Shown in pieces: positions 11,023 to 21,184 of a stretch of DNA of 64,000 nucleotides (positions are counted from its first letter, which is position 1; every line of letters starts with the position of its first letter). The DNA lies in NCBI GenBank assembly GCA_963789785.1, contig CAWBNC010000043.1:124001-188000 (forward strand), written 5' to 3'. Origin of the DNA: JAEULH01 sp963789785. Its GTDB lineage: Bacteria > Pseudomonadota > Alphaproteobacteria > Rhodospirillales > Defluviicoccaceae. The notes beneath the pieces were generated by a model. That model had not been told where the DNA came from. It saw nothing but the letters and a program-made list of their open reading frames with translations, and did not search any database. The position numbers and the translations under genes are program-made.

Positions 11023-11104
11023 CGTCCAGCCATCCTGCTCTACAATCTCACCTGCGCGGCGAAACAACGCCGCATTGGCGCATCTGATCCCGCGCACCAT
11101 CCAT

Positions 11105-11129
11105 ACGGTCCGGCAGACCGCCGGACCGT
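11105..11129. repeat. perfect 10-bp inverted repeat between divergent respiratory operons
   Basis: ACGGTCCGGC is followed after a 5-base loop (AGACC) by its exact reverse complement. It sits in the 311-base divergent region (11023-11333) between the DUF420/ctaB cluster and ctaC. No T-run follows on either strand, so it is not a standard terminator; an operator or leader hairpin is possible. The rest of this gap holds a TATATT at 11295-11300 that could be the ctaC -10 box, without a clear -35. Confidence 0.5.
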
Positions 11130-11333
11130 CGAGCGCGCCGGAGTGGTATCGCAAAAGAAAATCCTTTGCATTCAGTTTTTCTCATGTTAGCAACCAAAGG
11201 CTTCAAATTCCAGGGGTGGACGGTGTGCGGCGGGCTGCGGCCCGGACGAGCGGGCGGGCGAAAAGCCGGTCGTGCGCGAGGGTCGCCAATGGGGTATATT
11301 CGACAAAAATACGAAGGATGATGGATAGGGAAC

Positions 11334-12183
11334 ATGCTGAAGAAACTGCTTGCGTTCGTGCTTGTGGCCGCTGGCGCCATGCTCTCCGGGGCTGGCGATC
11401 TGATGGCCGAGATGGCGAACGGGGAACCGCATCCCTGGGGCATCAATCTTCAGCGGGCCTATTCGCCGGTCATGGAGGAGGTCCACGACTTCCACAATCT
11501 CCTGCTCGTCATCATCATCGGGGTTACCGCCCTGGTGATGGGGATTCTCGGCTACGTCGATGTTTCGCTTCAGCGCCAAGCGGAACCCGGTTCCGTCGCG
11601 AACCTCGCACAACACGCTGCTCGAGGTCGTGTGGACAGCGGTGCCGATCATGATTCTGGTCGTCATCGCCATTCCGTCGCTCCGGCTTCTGTTCTTCTCG
11701 GCCAAGCCGGTCGATCCGGAAATGACGCTGAAGGTCACCGGCCACCAGTGGTACTGGACCTACACCTACCCGGACCAGGACGACATGAGCTTCGACAGCA
11801 TTCCCATTGCCGCCGAGGAGCTGAAGGCCGGGCAGCCGCGGCTGCTGGCGGTCGACAATCCGGTGGTGCTGCCGGTCGACACCACCGTGCAGGTTGCTTG
11901 TGACCTCCGACGATGTCATTCACGACTGCGCCGTACCGTCGCTGGGCCTGAAGAAGGACGCGGTCCGGGGCGCATCAACGAGACTTGGGTGCGGATCACG
12001 GAGCCGGGCACGTATTACGGGATGTGCTCCGAACTGTGCGGCGTGAACCACTACTTCATGCCGATCCAGGTCGAGGCGCTGTCGAAGGAGGACTACCAGG
12101 CCTGGACCAAGCAGGCGAAGGAGCAGTTCGCGGCCATGGATAAACCGGCGGCCAGTATGGCCCGCGCGGATCGGGCCGACTGA
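11334..12183 (+). CDS. ctaC: cytochrome c oxidase subunit II, frameshifted
   Basis: The protein starts with a signal peptide (MLKKLLAFVLVAAG) and carries two membrane segments and the periplasmic copper A domain with CSELCGVNH intact. Three one-base shifts break it: near 11553-11560, near 11893-11896 (the segment to 11966 reads VTSDDVIHD in the next frame) and a compensating one near 11966-11972. Subunit II accepts electrons from cytochrome c at copper A. It is first in the plus-strand order ctaC-ctaD-ctaG-ctaE. Because the last two shifts cancel and conserved residues continue, sequence error is more likely than decay. Confidence 0.85.
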
Positions 12184-12221
12184 GGGCGCAAAGACGTTCG
12201 GATCGAGGAGGAAGAGCGATC

Positions 12222-13869
12222 ATGGCATACGCAACGACCGCGGGCCACGGCGAGCACGACGAGCATCACCCGACCGGCTGGCGCCGCTGGATCTACTCCA
12301 CCAATCACAAAGACATCGGCACGATGTACATCATCCTGTCGCTGGTGGCGGCCCTGATCGGCGGAGTGATGTCGTGGATGATCCGTCTCGAGCTGGCTGA
12401 GCCCGGAATCCAGTTCTTCGACAATACGCAGTTTTATAACGTTCTCGTCACCGCCCACGGCTTCCTGATGGTCTTCTTCGTCGTCATGCCGGCGATGATC
12501 GGGGGCTTCGGCAACTGGTTCGTGCCGTTGATGATCGGCGCGCCGGACATGGCCTTCCCGCGGATGAACAACATCAGCTTCTGGCTGACCGCGGCGGGGC
12601 TGGCCCTTCTCGTCTCCTCGGCGTTCGTCGGCGAAGGACCGGGAACGGGCTGGACTGTTTATCCGCCGCTGTCATCCATCGCCTACCATCCGGGCGCGGC
12701 CGTCGATTTCGGGATTCTCGCTCTGCATCTGGCGGGCGCCGGTTCGATCCTCGGCGCCATCAACCTGATCGTGACGATCTTTAACATGCGCGCGCCGGGT
12801 ATGACCTTCCACCGGATGCCGCTGTTCGTCTGGGCGATCATGGTGACGGCGTTCCTGCTGCTGCTGGCGTTGCCGGTTCTGGCCGGCGCATTGACCATGC
12901 TGCTGACCGACCGCAACTTCGGCACGACATTTTATGTTGTCGCCGGCGGCGGCGACCCGCTGCTGTGGCAGCACCTGTTCTGGTTCTTCGGCCACCCCGA
13001 AGTCTACATCATCATCCTTCCGGCGTTCGGGATCATCAGCCAGATCATCTCGACGTTTTCGAAAAAGCCGGTGTTCGGCTATCTCGGCATGGCCTATGCG
13101 ATGTGCGCGATCGGGTTCGTCGGGTTCATCGTCTGGGCTCACCACATGTACACCTCGGGCATCGGCGTCGACGCCCGGGCCTATTTCACGGTCGCGACCA
13201 TGATCATCGCGGTGCCAACCGGCATTAAGATCTTCAGCTGGCTGGCGACGATGTGGGGCGGCTCGATCGAGTTAAAGGCGCCGATGCTGTTCGCTCATCG
13301 GCTTCCTCTGGCTGTTCGTCATCGGCGGCGTCACCGGCGTCGTCCTTGCCAACGCCGGCATCGACTTCGTCATGCACGACACCTACTACGTCGTCGCGCA
13401 CTTCCACTATGTTATGGCGATCGCCGCGATCTTCGCGATGTTTGGCGCCTACTACTACTGGATCGGCAAGATGAGCGGCCGGCAGTACTCTGAACGGCTG
13501 GCCCAGATCCAGTTCTGGGTGTTCTTTATCGGCGTCAACGTGCTGTTCTTCCCCCAGCACTTCCTCGGCCTCAACGGGATGCCGCGGCGCATTCCCGATT
13601 ATCCGGACGCGTTCGCCGGCTGGAACATGGTCAGCTCCGTTGGGGCGGCCATCACGATGGCCGGGACGCTGATGTTCTACTACATCATCTGGCACACGTT
13701 CCGGTACGGCAAGGCGGCCGAGGCCAACCCCTGGGGCGAAGGGGCGACTACGCTGGAGTGGACCGTCCCGTCGCCGGCGCCGTTCCACACTCATGAAGAG
13801 TTGCCGGTTATCGGCGCCAGCGGTCATGGTCACGGCCCCGTTCATGGCGGCGTCCAGCCGGCGGAGTGA
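12222..13869 (+). CDS. ctaD: cytochrome c oxidase subunit I, frameshifted
   Basis: The catalytic subunit of an aa3-type oxidase, about 548 residues when joined. All canonical ligands are present: TAHGFL for low-spin heme, GHPEVY with the cross-linked His-Tyr, the HH pair in WAHHMY, and HFHYV. One extra base at about 13293-13296 moves the frame from the first part (to about IELKAPML) to the part beginning GFLWLFVIGG. A strong GAGGAGG precedes the ATG at 12222. It is 38 bases after ctaC. Function needs the frameshift to be a sequence error or to be bypassed. Confidence 0.88.
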
Positions 13870-13906
13870 GGAGCCGGGTAGCAGTGGCGGCAAGGAGCGG
13901 TTGACC

Positions 13907-14518
13907 ATGAGCGACAAGGCCGGCCGGGACCGGAAGAAAACCACGACGGCAGTGGCGCTGTTTGCCGTCGCCGCCGGAATGGTCGGGCTTGTCGTTCGCA
14001 TCGGTCCCGCTCTACCGGCGTTCTGTCAGGCGACCGGCTACGGCGGCACGCCGCAGACAGAGAACGTCGTCGGCGTCGACCGCGGTGGCCGATCGCCGCG
14101 TCATTGTCCAGTTCGACGCCAACGTCAATTCCGACCTCCCGTGGCGGTTCAAGCCGGCCCAGCGGCAGGTCGATGTCCGCCTCGGCGAGGAGACGCTGAT
14201 CCACTACACCGCGGTCAATCTGTTCGGATCGGCCTCTGACGGGCACGGCGACGTTCAACGTCGCTCCGGACGCCGCGGCGCAGTACTTCAGCAAGATCGA
14301 GTGCTTCTGCTTCACCGAGCAGACGCTTGCACCAGGGCAGGAGGTGTCGATGCCGGTCCTGTTCTACGTCGACCCCGCGATCGCCGACGACGTGGACGCG
14401 CGCGACATCACGCAAAATCACCCTGTCCTACACCTTCTACCGGACGGGCGGGGATGATAAGAACAGCGCGAAGAGCGCCGGCGTCGCGGCCGGAAGCGCC
14501 CGCGGCGGCAACGGCTAG
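13907..14518 (+). CDS. ctaG: cytochrome c oxidase assembly protein CtaG/Cox11, frameshifted many times
   Basis: A copper chaperone that delivers copper to the CuB site of subunit I. The parts seen are an N-terminal membrane anchor, SFASVPLYR, FCQATGYGGT, VQFDANVNSDLPW, the copper-binding IECFCFTEQ, and KITLSYTFYR. They lie in different frames, needing about five single-base shifts near 13990, 14017, 14070, 14223 and 14410. AAGGAG precedes the ATG. The order of pieces is correct and nothing is missing, so this is a complete gene with a damaged reading frame. It lies between ctaD and ctaE as is usual. Confidence 0.8.
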
Positions 14519-14553
14519 GCTTCCGAGCCGAAGAGGAAAGGGGTAGCGGGGCA

Positions 14554-15375
14554 ATGGCGACGCATACGACGAAAACCCATCCGTTTCACATGGTCGATCC
14601 GAGCCCGTGGCCGATCGTCGCGACCATCGCGGCGCTCACCATCGCTACCGGCGGGATCTGGTTCATGCATGGCGGACCGCCGTGGATTCTGATCGCCGGC
14701 TTCGTCGTGCTCCTCGTGGCGTTCTTCGGCTGGTGGCGCGATGTCGTCAAGGAAGCCCAGTCGGGGCACGACCATACTTCGGTCGTTCAGCACGGCCTGC
14801 GCGTCGGGATGCTCCTGTTCATCGCCTCCGAGGTGATGTTCTTCTTCGCCTTCTTCTGGGCTTACTTCAACGCCAGCGTGCCGCTGATCAACAGCGCCGC
14901 GCACACGACCTGGCCGCCGGAGGGGATCACGCCCTTCCACGCCTGGGGGCTGCCTTTCCTCAATACCCTGATCCTGCTCACCTCCGGCGCCACGGTTACG
15001 GTGGCTCACCATGCGGTTCGGCTCAACGACCGGGAGAAGATGGTCTTCTGGATCGGCGCGACCGCCGTCCTCGGCTTTCTCTTCCTCAGCCTGCAGGCGT
15101 TCGAGTATCACCACGCCGCGTTCGGGTTCACCGACGGGATCTATCCGTCGACGTTCTTTATCGCGACGGGCTTCCATGGCTTCCATGTTTTCGTCGGCGC
15201 GGCGTTCCTGACAGTCTGCTTCTTCCGCGCCCGGGCCGGCCATTTCACACCCAATCAGCACGTCGGCTTCGAGGCCGCGGCGTGGTACTGGCATTTTGTC
15301 GACGTGGTCTGGCTGTTCCTGTTCGTCTGCATCTACTGGTGGGGCAGCTCCGGCTTTCACGGACCGGCGCATTAG
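14554..15375 (+). CDS. ctaE: cytochrome c oxidase subunit III
   Basis: A 273-residue intact protein with seven hydrophobic segments and the subunit III signatures VMFFFAFFWAYF and FHGFHVFVGA. It stabilises the aa3 oxidase core in the cytoplasmic membrane. The frame is undamaged, in contrast to ctaC, ctaD and ctaG immediately upstream. A purine-rich AGGAAAGGGG precedes the ATG. The start is 35 bases after the ctaG stop. Confidence 0.95.
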   Translation: MATHTTKTHPFHMVDPSPWPIVATIAALTIATGGIWFMHGGPPWILIAGFVVLLVAFFGWWRDVVKEAQSGHDHTSVVQHGLRVGMLLFIASEVMFFFAFFWAYFNASVPLINSAAHTTWPPEGITPFHAWGLPFLNTLILLTSGATVTVAHHAVRLNDREKMVFWIGATAVLGFLFLSLQAFEYHHAAFGFTDGIYPSTFFIATGFHGFHVFVGAAFLTVCFFRARAGHFTPNQHVGFEAAAWYWHFVDVVWLFLFVCIYWWGSSGFHGPAH

Positions 15376-15380
15376 GGAAC

Positions 15381-15782
15381 ATGGCCGGAGCGGACATAAG
15401 CGATGCCGCCGTCCCGTCGACCTCGGCGATGCTGGCGGCAGGATTGCGCGGGCGCTGTCCGCGCTGCCGCAGCGGACGGATCTTCTCCGGATTTCTTAAG
15501 GTCGCCGACAGCTGTCCGGCCTGCGGCCTTGATCTGAGCGGTCATGACGCCGGCGATGGCCCGGCCGTGGCGGCGATCTTCATTCTCGGCTTCGGCGTCA
15601 CCGGGCTCGCCGGCCTCGTCGAGTATTTATATGCGCCGCCGATGTGGCTGCACGCGCTGCTCTGGCTGCCTTTGATCGCGTTCGGCACGGTGGGGCTGCT
15701 TCAGCCGCTGAAGGGCTTGACCGTTGCGCTGCAGTACCGGTTCCGCGCGGTGGACGAGCCGGGGCGACTCGGCGGCACCTGA
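15381..15782 (+). CDS. DUF983 family protein
   Basis: A 133-residue protein with an N-terminal zinc-ribbon-like pair of CxxC motifs (CPRC, CPAC) and two C-terminal membrane segments. DUF983 proteins are regularly encoded right after ctaE in alphaproteobacteria and are presumed to help oxidase biogenesis, but the function is not established. It starts 5 bases after ctaE. A surf1 gene, often next in such operons, is not present here. Confidence 0.85.
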   Translation: MAGADISDAAVPSTSAMLAAGLRGRCPRCRSGRIFSGFLKVADSCPACGLDLSGHDAGDGPAVAAIFILGFGVTGLAGLVEYLYAPPMWLHALLWLPLIAFGTVGLLQPLKGLTVALQYRFRAVDEPGRLGGT

Positions 15783-15861
15783 ACGGCGTGGGACGAGAGA
15801 AAACGGGGCGTCCGGGCGTAGCAGAGGCCGAAGTTCTCGGGCGGCGGGGAGGAACAGACCG

Positions 15862-16691
15862 ATGAATGCGCAATCGCAAAAGGGTACCTATCGCCTGCCG
15901 GTGAGCATCAACACGATCGCCGATGTCGACCGCTCCGGTCGCTGGCTTGCCGCGGGATGGCGGGACTTCCGCATGACCCCGGTCATCAGCCTGATCTACG
16001 GCGGCGCGTTCGTCCTCATCAGCTTCGGCCTCGCCTACGGCCTGATCGCTGTCGGGCTCGGCTCGCTCGTGCTGCCGCTCGCGGGCGGCTTCGTCATGCT
16101 CGGGCCGATCCTGGTCGTGGGGCTCTACGACGTCAGCCGGCGGCTGGAAAGGGAGCAACCAGCCCACCTCGGCGACATCTTCAACGCCTTCGGCGAAAGC
16201 GCCGGCCAGCTTGCGGCCATGGGCGTCGCGCTTGCTCGTTTGCTATCTGGTCTGGGTCGAGGTGGCGCTGTTCCTGTTCATGCTGTTCTTCAGCCTTACC
16301 CCGCCGCCGCTGAATCGCTTTCTTGAGGACGTCGTCTTTTCCATGAACGGCGCGCCGCTCCTCATCGTCGGCTCCATCGTCGGCGCCGTCTTCGGCTCCG
16401 TCGTATTCTCCATATCCGCCGTCTCGGTGCCGCTGATCTACGATCGGCCCATCGATGTGATCACCGCGATCAGCGCCAGCCTGCTTGCGGTCCGCCAGAA
16501 CTGGAGGCTGATGTTCGGCTGGGCGGCGATGATCGTGCTGGTCATCGCCTGCGGCCTGGCTGACATTCCTGCTCGGACTCGCCGTTGCCCTGCCGGTTCT
16601 CGCTTACGCCACATGGCACGCCTACCGCGACCTTGTCGGCGCCGATGACACGCTTGTGCGCGAGGAGCCATTGGCGGTCCAGGCCTCCTGA
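15862..16691 (+). CDS. DUF2189 membrane protein, frameshifted
   Basis: An integral membrane protein of about 275 residues if joined, with five or six hydrophobic segments. The N-terminal INTIADVDRSGRWLAAGWRD is typical of DUF2189. Single-base shifts near 16230-16234 and 16557-16562 split it; removing one base at each restores VCYLVWVEVALF and TFLLGLAVALP. Function is unknown; the family often neighbours cytochrome oxidase genes, as here. The ATG at 15862 is chosen because the family similarity starts there. Confidence 0.7.
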
Positions 16692-16900
16692 CAGAATCGA
16701 GACGATCAGCCGCGGATGGTATCGATCACTCGGAAGTAGCCGCGTTACGGGCCGACTCCGCTGGCACGTGGGCGTGCGAGCCGCCACATCGAAATAAGAA
16801 GAACGGGTCGTCAGCAAGAGCGGCCCTGATCCGGTGCGCTCCGCCCCGATCGTCGTTGCATCGTCGGTCCCGCGGGGCAAGCGCCTGAGGGAGGACGCAA

Positions 16901-18677
16901 GTGGCCAACGAAACATGAAGAGCAAACGGAACTCGCGCCGGAATGGCAGGCGCTGTTCGAGCGCAGCCGGACGGTGGGCGAGGCCTATCGGGAGCGGCTG
17001 CAGCGTGAGGACGCTTTCAGCGCCGTCAACCCGACACTGATGGGGCAATTGTTCGTCGAGGTGGCCGAACAGCTCCTTGCCAAGCCCGAAACATTGATGA
17101 AGGCGCAGGAAAGCCTGGCCGAGGATTACGGCCGGCTGTGGCAGGCCACGGCGGCGGCGCTGCAGCGGCGAAACGGCGGCGCCGGTCATCGAGCCCCAGC
17201 CAGGCGATCGCCGGTTCAAGGACGAGGACTGGAGCGCCAACCCCACCTTCAGCGCGATCAAGCAGTTCTATCTGCTCGCCGCGCGGTGGCTGGAGTCGAT
17301 GGTCACCAGCGCCGACGGGCTCGACCCGAAGACCCGGCAGAAGGCGCTGTTCTACATGCGCCAGTTCCTGAGCGCGGTCGCGCCGACCAACTTCATCGCG
17401 ACAAATCCCAAAATCATCCGGGCGACGACCGAGAGCAACGGCGAGAACCTCCGCCGCGGCTTCACCAACCTTCTCGACGACATGGAACGCAGCCGAGGGC
17501 CGCTGCAGATCGCGCTGACCGATGTGGAAGCGTTCCGGCTCGGCGAGAACATCGCGACGACACCGGGCAAGGTCGTCTACCAGAACGAGCTGATGCAGCT
17601 CATTCAGTACACGCCGACGACGGAGAAGGTCTACCGCCGGCCGCTGATGATCGTGCCGCCCTGGATCAACAAGTACTACGTCCTCGACATGCAGCCGAAG
17701 AACTCGTTCATCCGCTGGGCGGTGGGCGAGGGTCACACGGTGTTCGTCATCTCCTGGGTCAACCCCGCCGCCGAGCATTCGGACAAGACTTTCGACGACT
17801 ACCTGCTTGAGGGGCCGTTGGCTGCGCTCGACGCCATCCAGCGGCGACCGGCGAGCGCGAAGTCAACGCGCTCGGCTACTGCATCGGCGGCACCCTGCTT
17901 GCCTGTGCGCTCGCGCACATGGCCGCGCGTGGGGATGCGCGGATCGCCTCGGCGACCTTTTTCACGACCATGCTCGACTTCGCCGATCCGGGCGAGCTCG
18001 GCGTCTTCATCGACGAGGCGCAGATCGACATGGTCGAGCAGCACATGGAGAAGAAGGGCTTTCTCGACGGCTCGCAGATGGCGCAGGTCTTCAACATGCT
18101 GCGCGAGAACGATCTGATCTGGTCGGCGTTCATCAACAACTACCTGCTCGGCAAGGATCCGCCGGCCTTCGACCTGCTCTACTGGAACTCCGATTCGACG
18201 CGGATGCCGGCGATGATGCACGGCTTCTACCTGCGCGAGATGTATCTGAACAACCGGCTGATCGAGCCGGACGCGCTGACCATCGCCGGCACGCCCATCG
18301 ACCTCCGCCGGATCGAGACGCCGGCCTACTTCCTCTCCGCGCGCGAGGACCATATCGCGCCGTGGCGCTCGACGTTCGGCGTGACGAAGCTGTTCACCGG
18401 CCCGGTGCGCTTCGTCCTTGCCGCCTCGGGCCATATCGCCGGAGTGATCAATCCGCCCGCGGCAGGCAAGTACAATCACTGGATCAACCCCCGCAAGGGC
18501 CGGACGCCCGAGGCATGGCTGAACGCCGCCGAGCGCCACGATGGCTCATGGTGGCCGGACTGGAGCAAGTGGGTCGCGCGCAAGGGCGGCGGCAAGGTCG
18601 CGGCGCGCGCGCCGGGCGGCGGCGAACTGCCCGCGCTCGAAGACGCACCGGGCGCCTACGTGAAGATGCGGCTGTAG
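16901..18677 (+). CDS. phaC: class I poly(3-hydroxyalkanoate) synthase, frameshifted
   Basis: Polymerises (R)-3-hydroxyacyl-CoA to PHA at the granule surface. The catalytic triad is visible: the lipase-like box GYCIGG with its cysteine at 17880-17882, an aspartate in REDHIAPW, and a histidine in SGHIAG. The GTG at 16901 follows GGGAGGACGCAA. Three shifts break the frame: an extra base near 16916, one near 17165-17185, and a missing base near 17838-17848 just before the lipase box. Corrected length is about 591 residues, normal for class I. No phaA, phaB or phasin gene is adjacent; phaR lies 2.5 kb downstream on the other strand. Confidence 0.88.
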
Positions 18678-18761
18678 GCGATCGAGGCGGCTTCGCCCCA
18701 GCGGACGGCGGAGATCGGATGAACTCCACCGAACGCCGAGTGCGATGGCGGCTTCAAACGG

Positions 18762-19160
18762 TCATGTCTTGCTGGACTGCACTTGCGATGCGTTGCCAGC
18801 TTCATCGTAGCGGATGGTCACATTGATCTTCTCGCCTTGGTTCATGGCCTCGATAGGAGTACCGAAGATTTCCCAGGCTCCGAAGGTGAAGACGTCGAGG
18901 GCCGCATGGCCGATGGCCCGGCCCGTGCTGGGCTCGTTACCGATGACGTATTCGTAGGTCGCGATCAGGGTCCCGTCCCGTTCGGTAGACATCGAAACAG
19001 GCTGGCCGAGCGCCATTTCGATTTCGCCGCGGGAAGCACCGCGATGAACATTGCTAAGGTTCGGCTCATCGTCACCGGCTGCCGCCATATAGACAGAGCA
19101 GCCGCTTGAAGTCAGCGCTGCGCAGCACAGCAGGCTGTAAAACAACATACGTGATCGCAT
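18762..19160 (-). CDS. putative lipoprotein
   Basis: A 132-residue protein with a lipoprotein signal peptide ending in LTSSGC, so probably anchored to a membrane after lipidation of Cys21. The mature part contains GASRGEIEMALGQP, a pattern also seen in SmpA/BamE-like small lipoproteins that sense or stabilise outer-membrane complexes, but the match is too short to name it. AGGAG precedes the ATG. It is convergent with phaC and divergent from queG. Confidence 0.65.
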   Translation of the reverse strand: MRSRMLFYSLLCCAALTSSGCSVYMAAAGDDEPNLSNVHRGASRGEIEMALGQPVSMSTERDGTLIATYEYVIGNEPSTGRAIGHAALDVFTFGAWEIFGTPIEAMNQGEKINVTIRYDEAGNASQVQSSKT

Positions 19161-19266
19161 GGTAGCTCCTGTCAGAGTGAGTTCGATTTACGCTGACAGG
19201 CGTTGCGATAAGGTTAGCGCAGCGGCACCTCCAGCAAGCAGGGGAGCTGGCAGGGCGGCTGAGGCA

Positions 19267-20240
19267 ATGTCAGGCACAGATCCGCAAAGCATGAAAGATT
19301 CCATCCGCGCGCGGGCCCTCGATCTGGGCTTCGACGCCTGCGGCTTTGCCTCGGCGGCGGCCGACGGGAGGGACGCGGACAACCTGCGCCGCTACATTGC
19401 CAGGGTCGGCACGGTGAGATGGCCTGGATGGCGCGCACGGCCGAGGGCCGCGCGTCACCACAGGCGCTATGGCCGGAGGCGCGAACGGTCATTTGTCTCG
19501 GCGTCAACTACGGTCCCGCCGACGATCCGCTGGCGGTGCACGCGCATCCCGAATGCGGCGCGATCAGCGTCTATGCCCGTGGCCGGGACTACCACAAGGT
19601 TGTGAAGTCCCGGCTCAAGGCGCTCGGCCGCTGGCTGTGCGCGACCCATGGCGGCGAGGCCAAGGTGTTCGTCGACACCGCGCCGGTCATGGAGAAGCCG
19701 CTGGCGCAGCGCGCCGGACTAGGCTGGATCGGCAAGCACACGAACCTCGTGTCGCGGCGGTTCGGCTCGTGGCTGTTCCTGGGCGAGGTCTTCACGACTC
19801 TTGAGATCGAGCCGGACGCGGCCGAGACCGACCACTGTGGGTCATGCGACGCCTGTCTGCGCGCCTGTCCCACCGACGCCCTGGCGGAGCCCTACCGGAT
19901 TGAGCCGCGCCGCTGCCTGTCCTACCTCACCATCGAGCATGCGGGGGATATACCGGCCGATCTCGCCGCGGCGGCCGGTAACCGGATCTACGGCTGCGAC
20001 GATTGCCTTGCCGCCTGCCCGTGGACCAAGTTCGCGTCGCCGACGGAAAATGAAGACCTTAAGCCGAGACCGGCACTGGAAGCGCCGTCGCTAACGGCGC
20101 TTGCGGCCCTCGATGACGAGGGCTATGCCGCTCTATTCACAGGCACCGCGATCAGGCGCAGCGGACGCGGGCGGATGGCGAGGAACGTCGCGGTGGCTCT
20201 CGGCAATGCCCGTCGAAATATTGTGCGCGAGCCCGACTGA
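19267..20240 (+). CDS. queG: epoxyqueuosine reductase, frameshifted
   Basis: The iron-sulfur, cobalamin-dependent enzyme that reduces epoxyqueuosine to queuosine in tRNA. Two ferredoxin-type clusters are visible, CGSCDACLRACP and CDDCLAACPW. A missing base near 19401-19410 separates the N-terminal part (LDLGFDACGFA) from the rest, which begins GRHGEMAWMAR once restored. The ATG at 19267 is chosen; a second in-frame ATG at 19291 is possible. Corrected length is about 324 residues, close to the family norm. Confidence 0.88.
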
Positions 20241-20283
20241 AACGGGTGTGTCGCCCGTGGAGTTGGTTCGTCCCGCCGTCGCT

Positions 20284-20670
20284 TTATTTGGCGGCGAGGA
20301 CGCGGGCGAGCTGGCTTAACGCCTCGCGATGCCGCTCGTTCGGGATCTGGGTGAAATTACGCGCGAGCTCAAGACACATCCGCTGCCGGATCGACAGATC
20401 ATCGCCGTTCTCGGCGTCGTCCAGGCCCTCGTAGAAAAAACTGACCGGAACGCTCAGCACCCGGGCGATCTCGTACAGGCGGCCCGCGGATATGCGGTTA
20501 ATGCCGCGTTCGTACTTGTGGGCCTGCTGATACGTTACTCCAATCAGGTTGGCCATCTGCTGCTGGCTGAGGCCCAGCATCACCCGGCGCTCACGGATCT
20601 TGCCGCCGACGAAATGATCGACGTCGGTACCGCGGTTTACCGGCTTGGTCATCTCGTCGAACGGCACCAT
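20284..20670 (-). CDS. XRE-family helix-turn-helix regulator
   Basis: A 128-residue cytoplasmic DNA-binding protein. The HTH spans about residues 25-80 and includes LGLSQQQMANLIGVTYQQ followed by HKYERGINRISAG. Proteins with this sequence pattern are common in Rhodospirillales and other alphaproteobacteria, but their targets are not known to me. The ATG at 20670 is preceded by GGAG at 9 bases; an internal ATG at 20652 and a longer open frame exist. It is monocistronic and convergent with queG. Confidence 0.75.
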   Translation of the reverse strand: MVPFDEMTKPVNRGTDVDHFVGGKIRERRVMLGLSQQQMANLIGVTYQQAHKYERGINRISAGRLYEIARVLSVPVSFFYEGLDDAENGDDLSIRQRMCLELARNFTQIPNERHREALSQLARVLAAK

Positions 20671-21184
20671 GTCTCGGATCTCCAGAACAAGTTCAGTCGC
20701 CACCGTCGGCCCGTTCATGGCCACGCTGCGTGGCCCTTCGATCCTGACCGCGCCGACGCCCCCGTTCTTTCCAATCCTAACACGAAACGCCACGCCCGCT
20801 CGCTCGTCCCCGTTAACGGTTGCCGAGCACATGACGCCGCAGGGTCTGAACTTCAACTAGCAGGCGTAAGCGCGATTGACAAGCACTATAATGTAAAATT
20901 GGCACAACCGTACCGTCGGCGCGAACGCTTTTTCCGGATCGGCCGGGACCCTGCCCTGAAGGAGCGGCGGGCTCGCCACCGGATCAACCTGCTATCGGAT
21001 CGCATCATCCAAAAAGCAGAAATCTGGTCGGTTACAGGAAGATCGGGCATCTTGTCTGCGCCCTCAAAGCAGGATGCCCTGGCCTGCTTTCGACTACTTG
21101 CTGCCGGCCCGGGTGCGGCTCGGCCGGTCGGCGCCACCACTGTCGCCGGTTGCGCTTCTTCCGGCCGGTTTCCGCTTCTCGCGG
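20671..21184. other. intergenic region downstream of phaR
   Basis: This 514-base gap holds repeat copy A (20982-21080). The remainder has no convincing coding potential on either strand. The proximal part next to the XRE gene should hold its promoter, but I see no clear -35/-10 pair. Confidence 0.5.
20982..21080 (+). repeat. dispersed structured repeat, copy A
   Basis: One of five related intergenic copies in the window. It opens GATCAACCTGCTATCGGAT and closes with the second-hairpin end AGGATGC. The first stem is degraded compared with copies B and C (a one-sided change AAAAAGCAG), so this copy looks older. It lies 3' of phaR, which runs on the minus strand. Confidence 0.7.

Noticed and set aside
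11880..11975. Programmed frameshift in ctaC
   Set aside because: The two shifts cancel, there is no slippery heptamer or stop-codon context, and neighbouring genes show the same kind of defect at unrelated sites.
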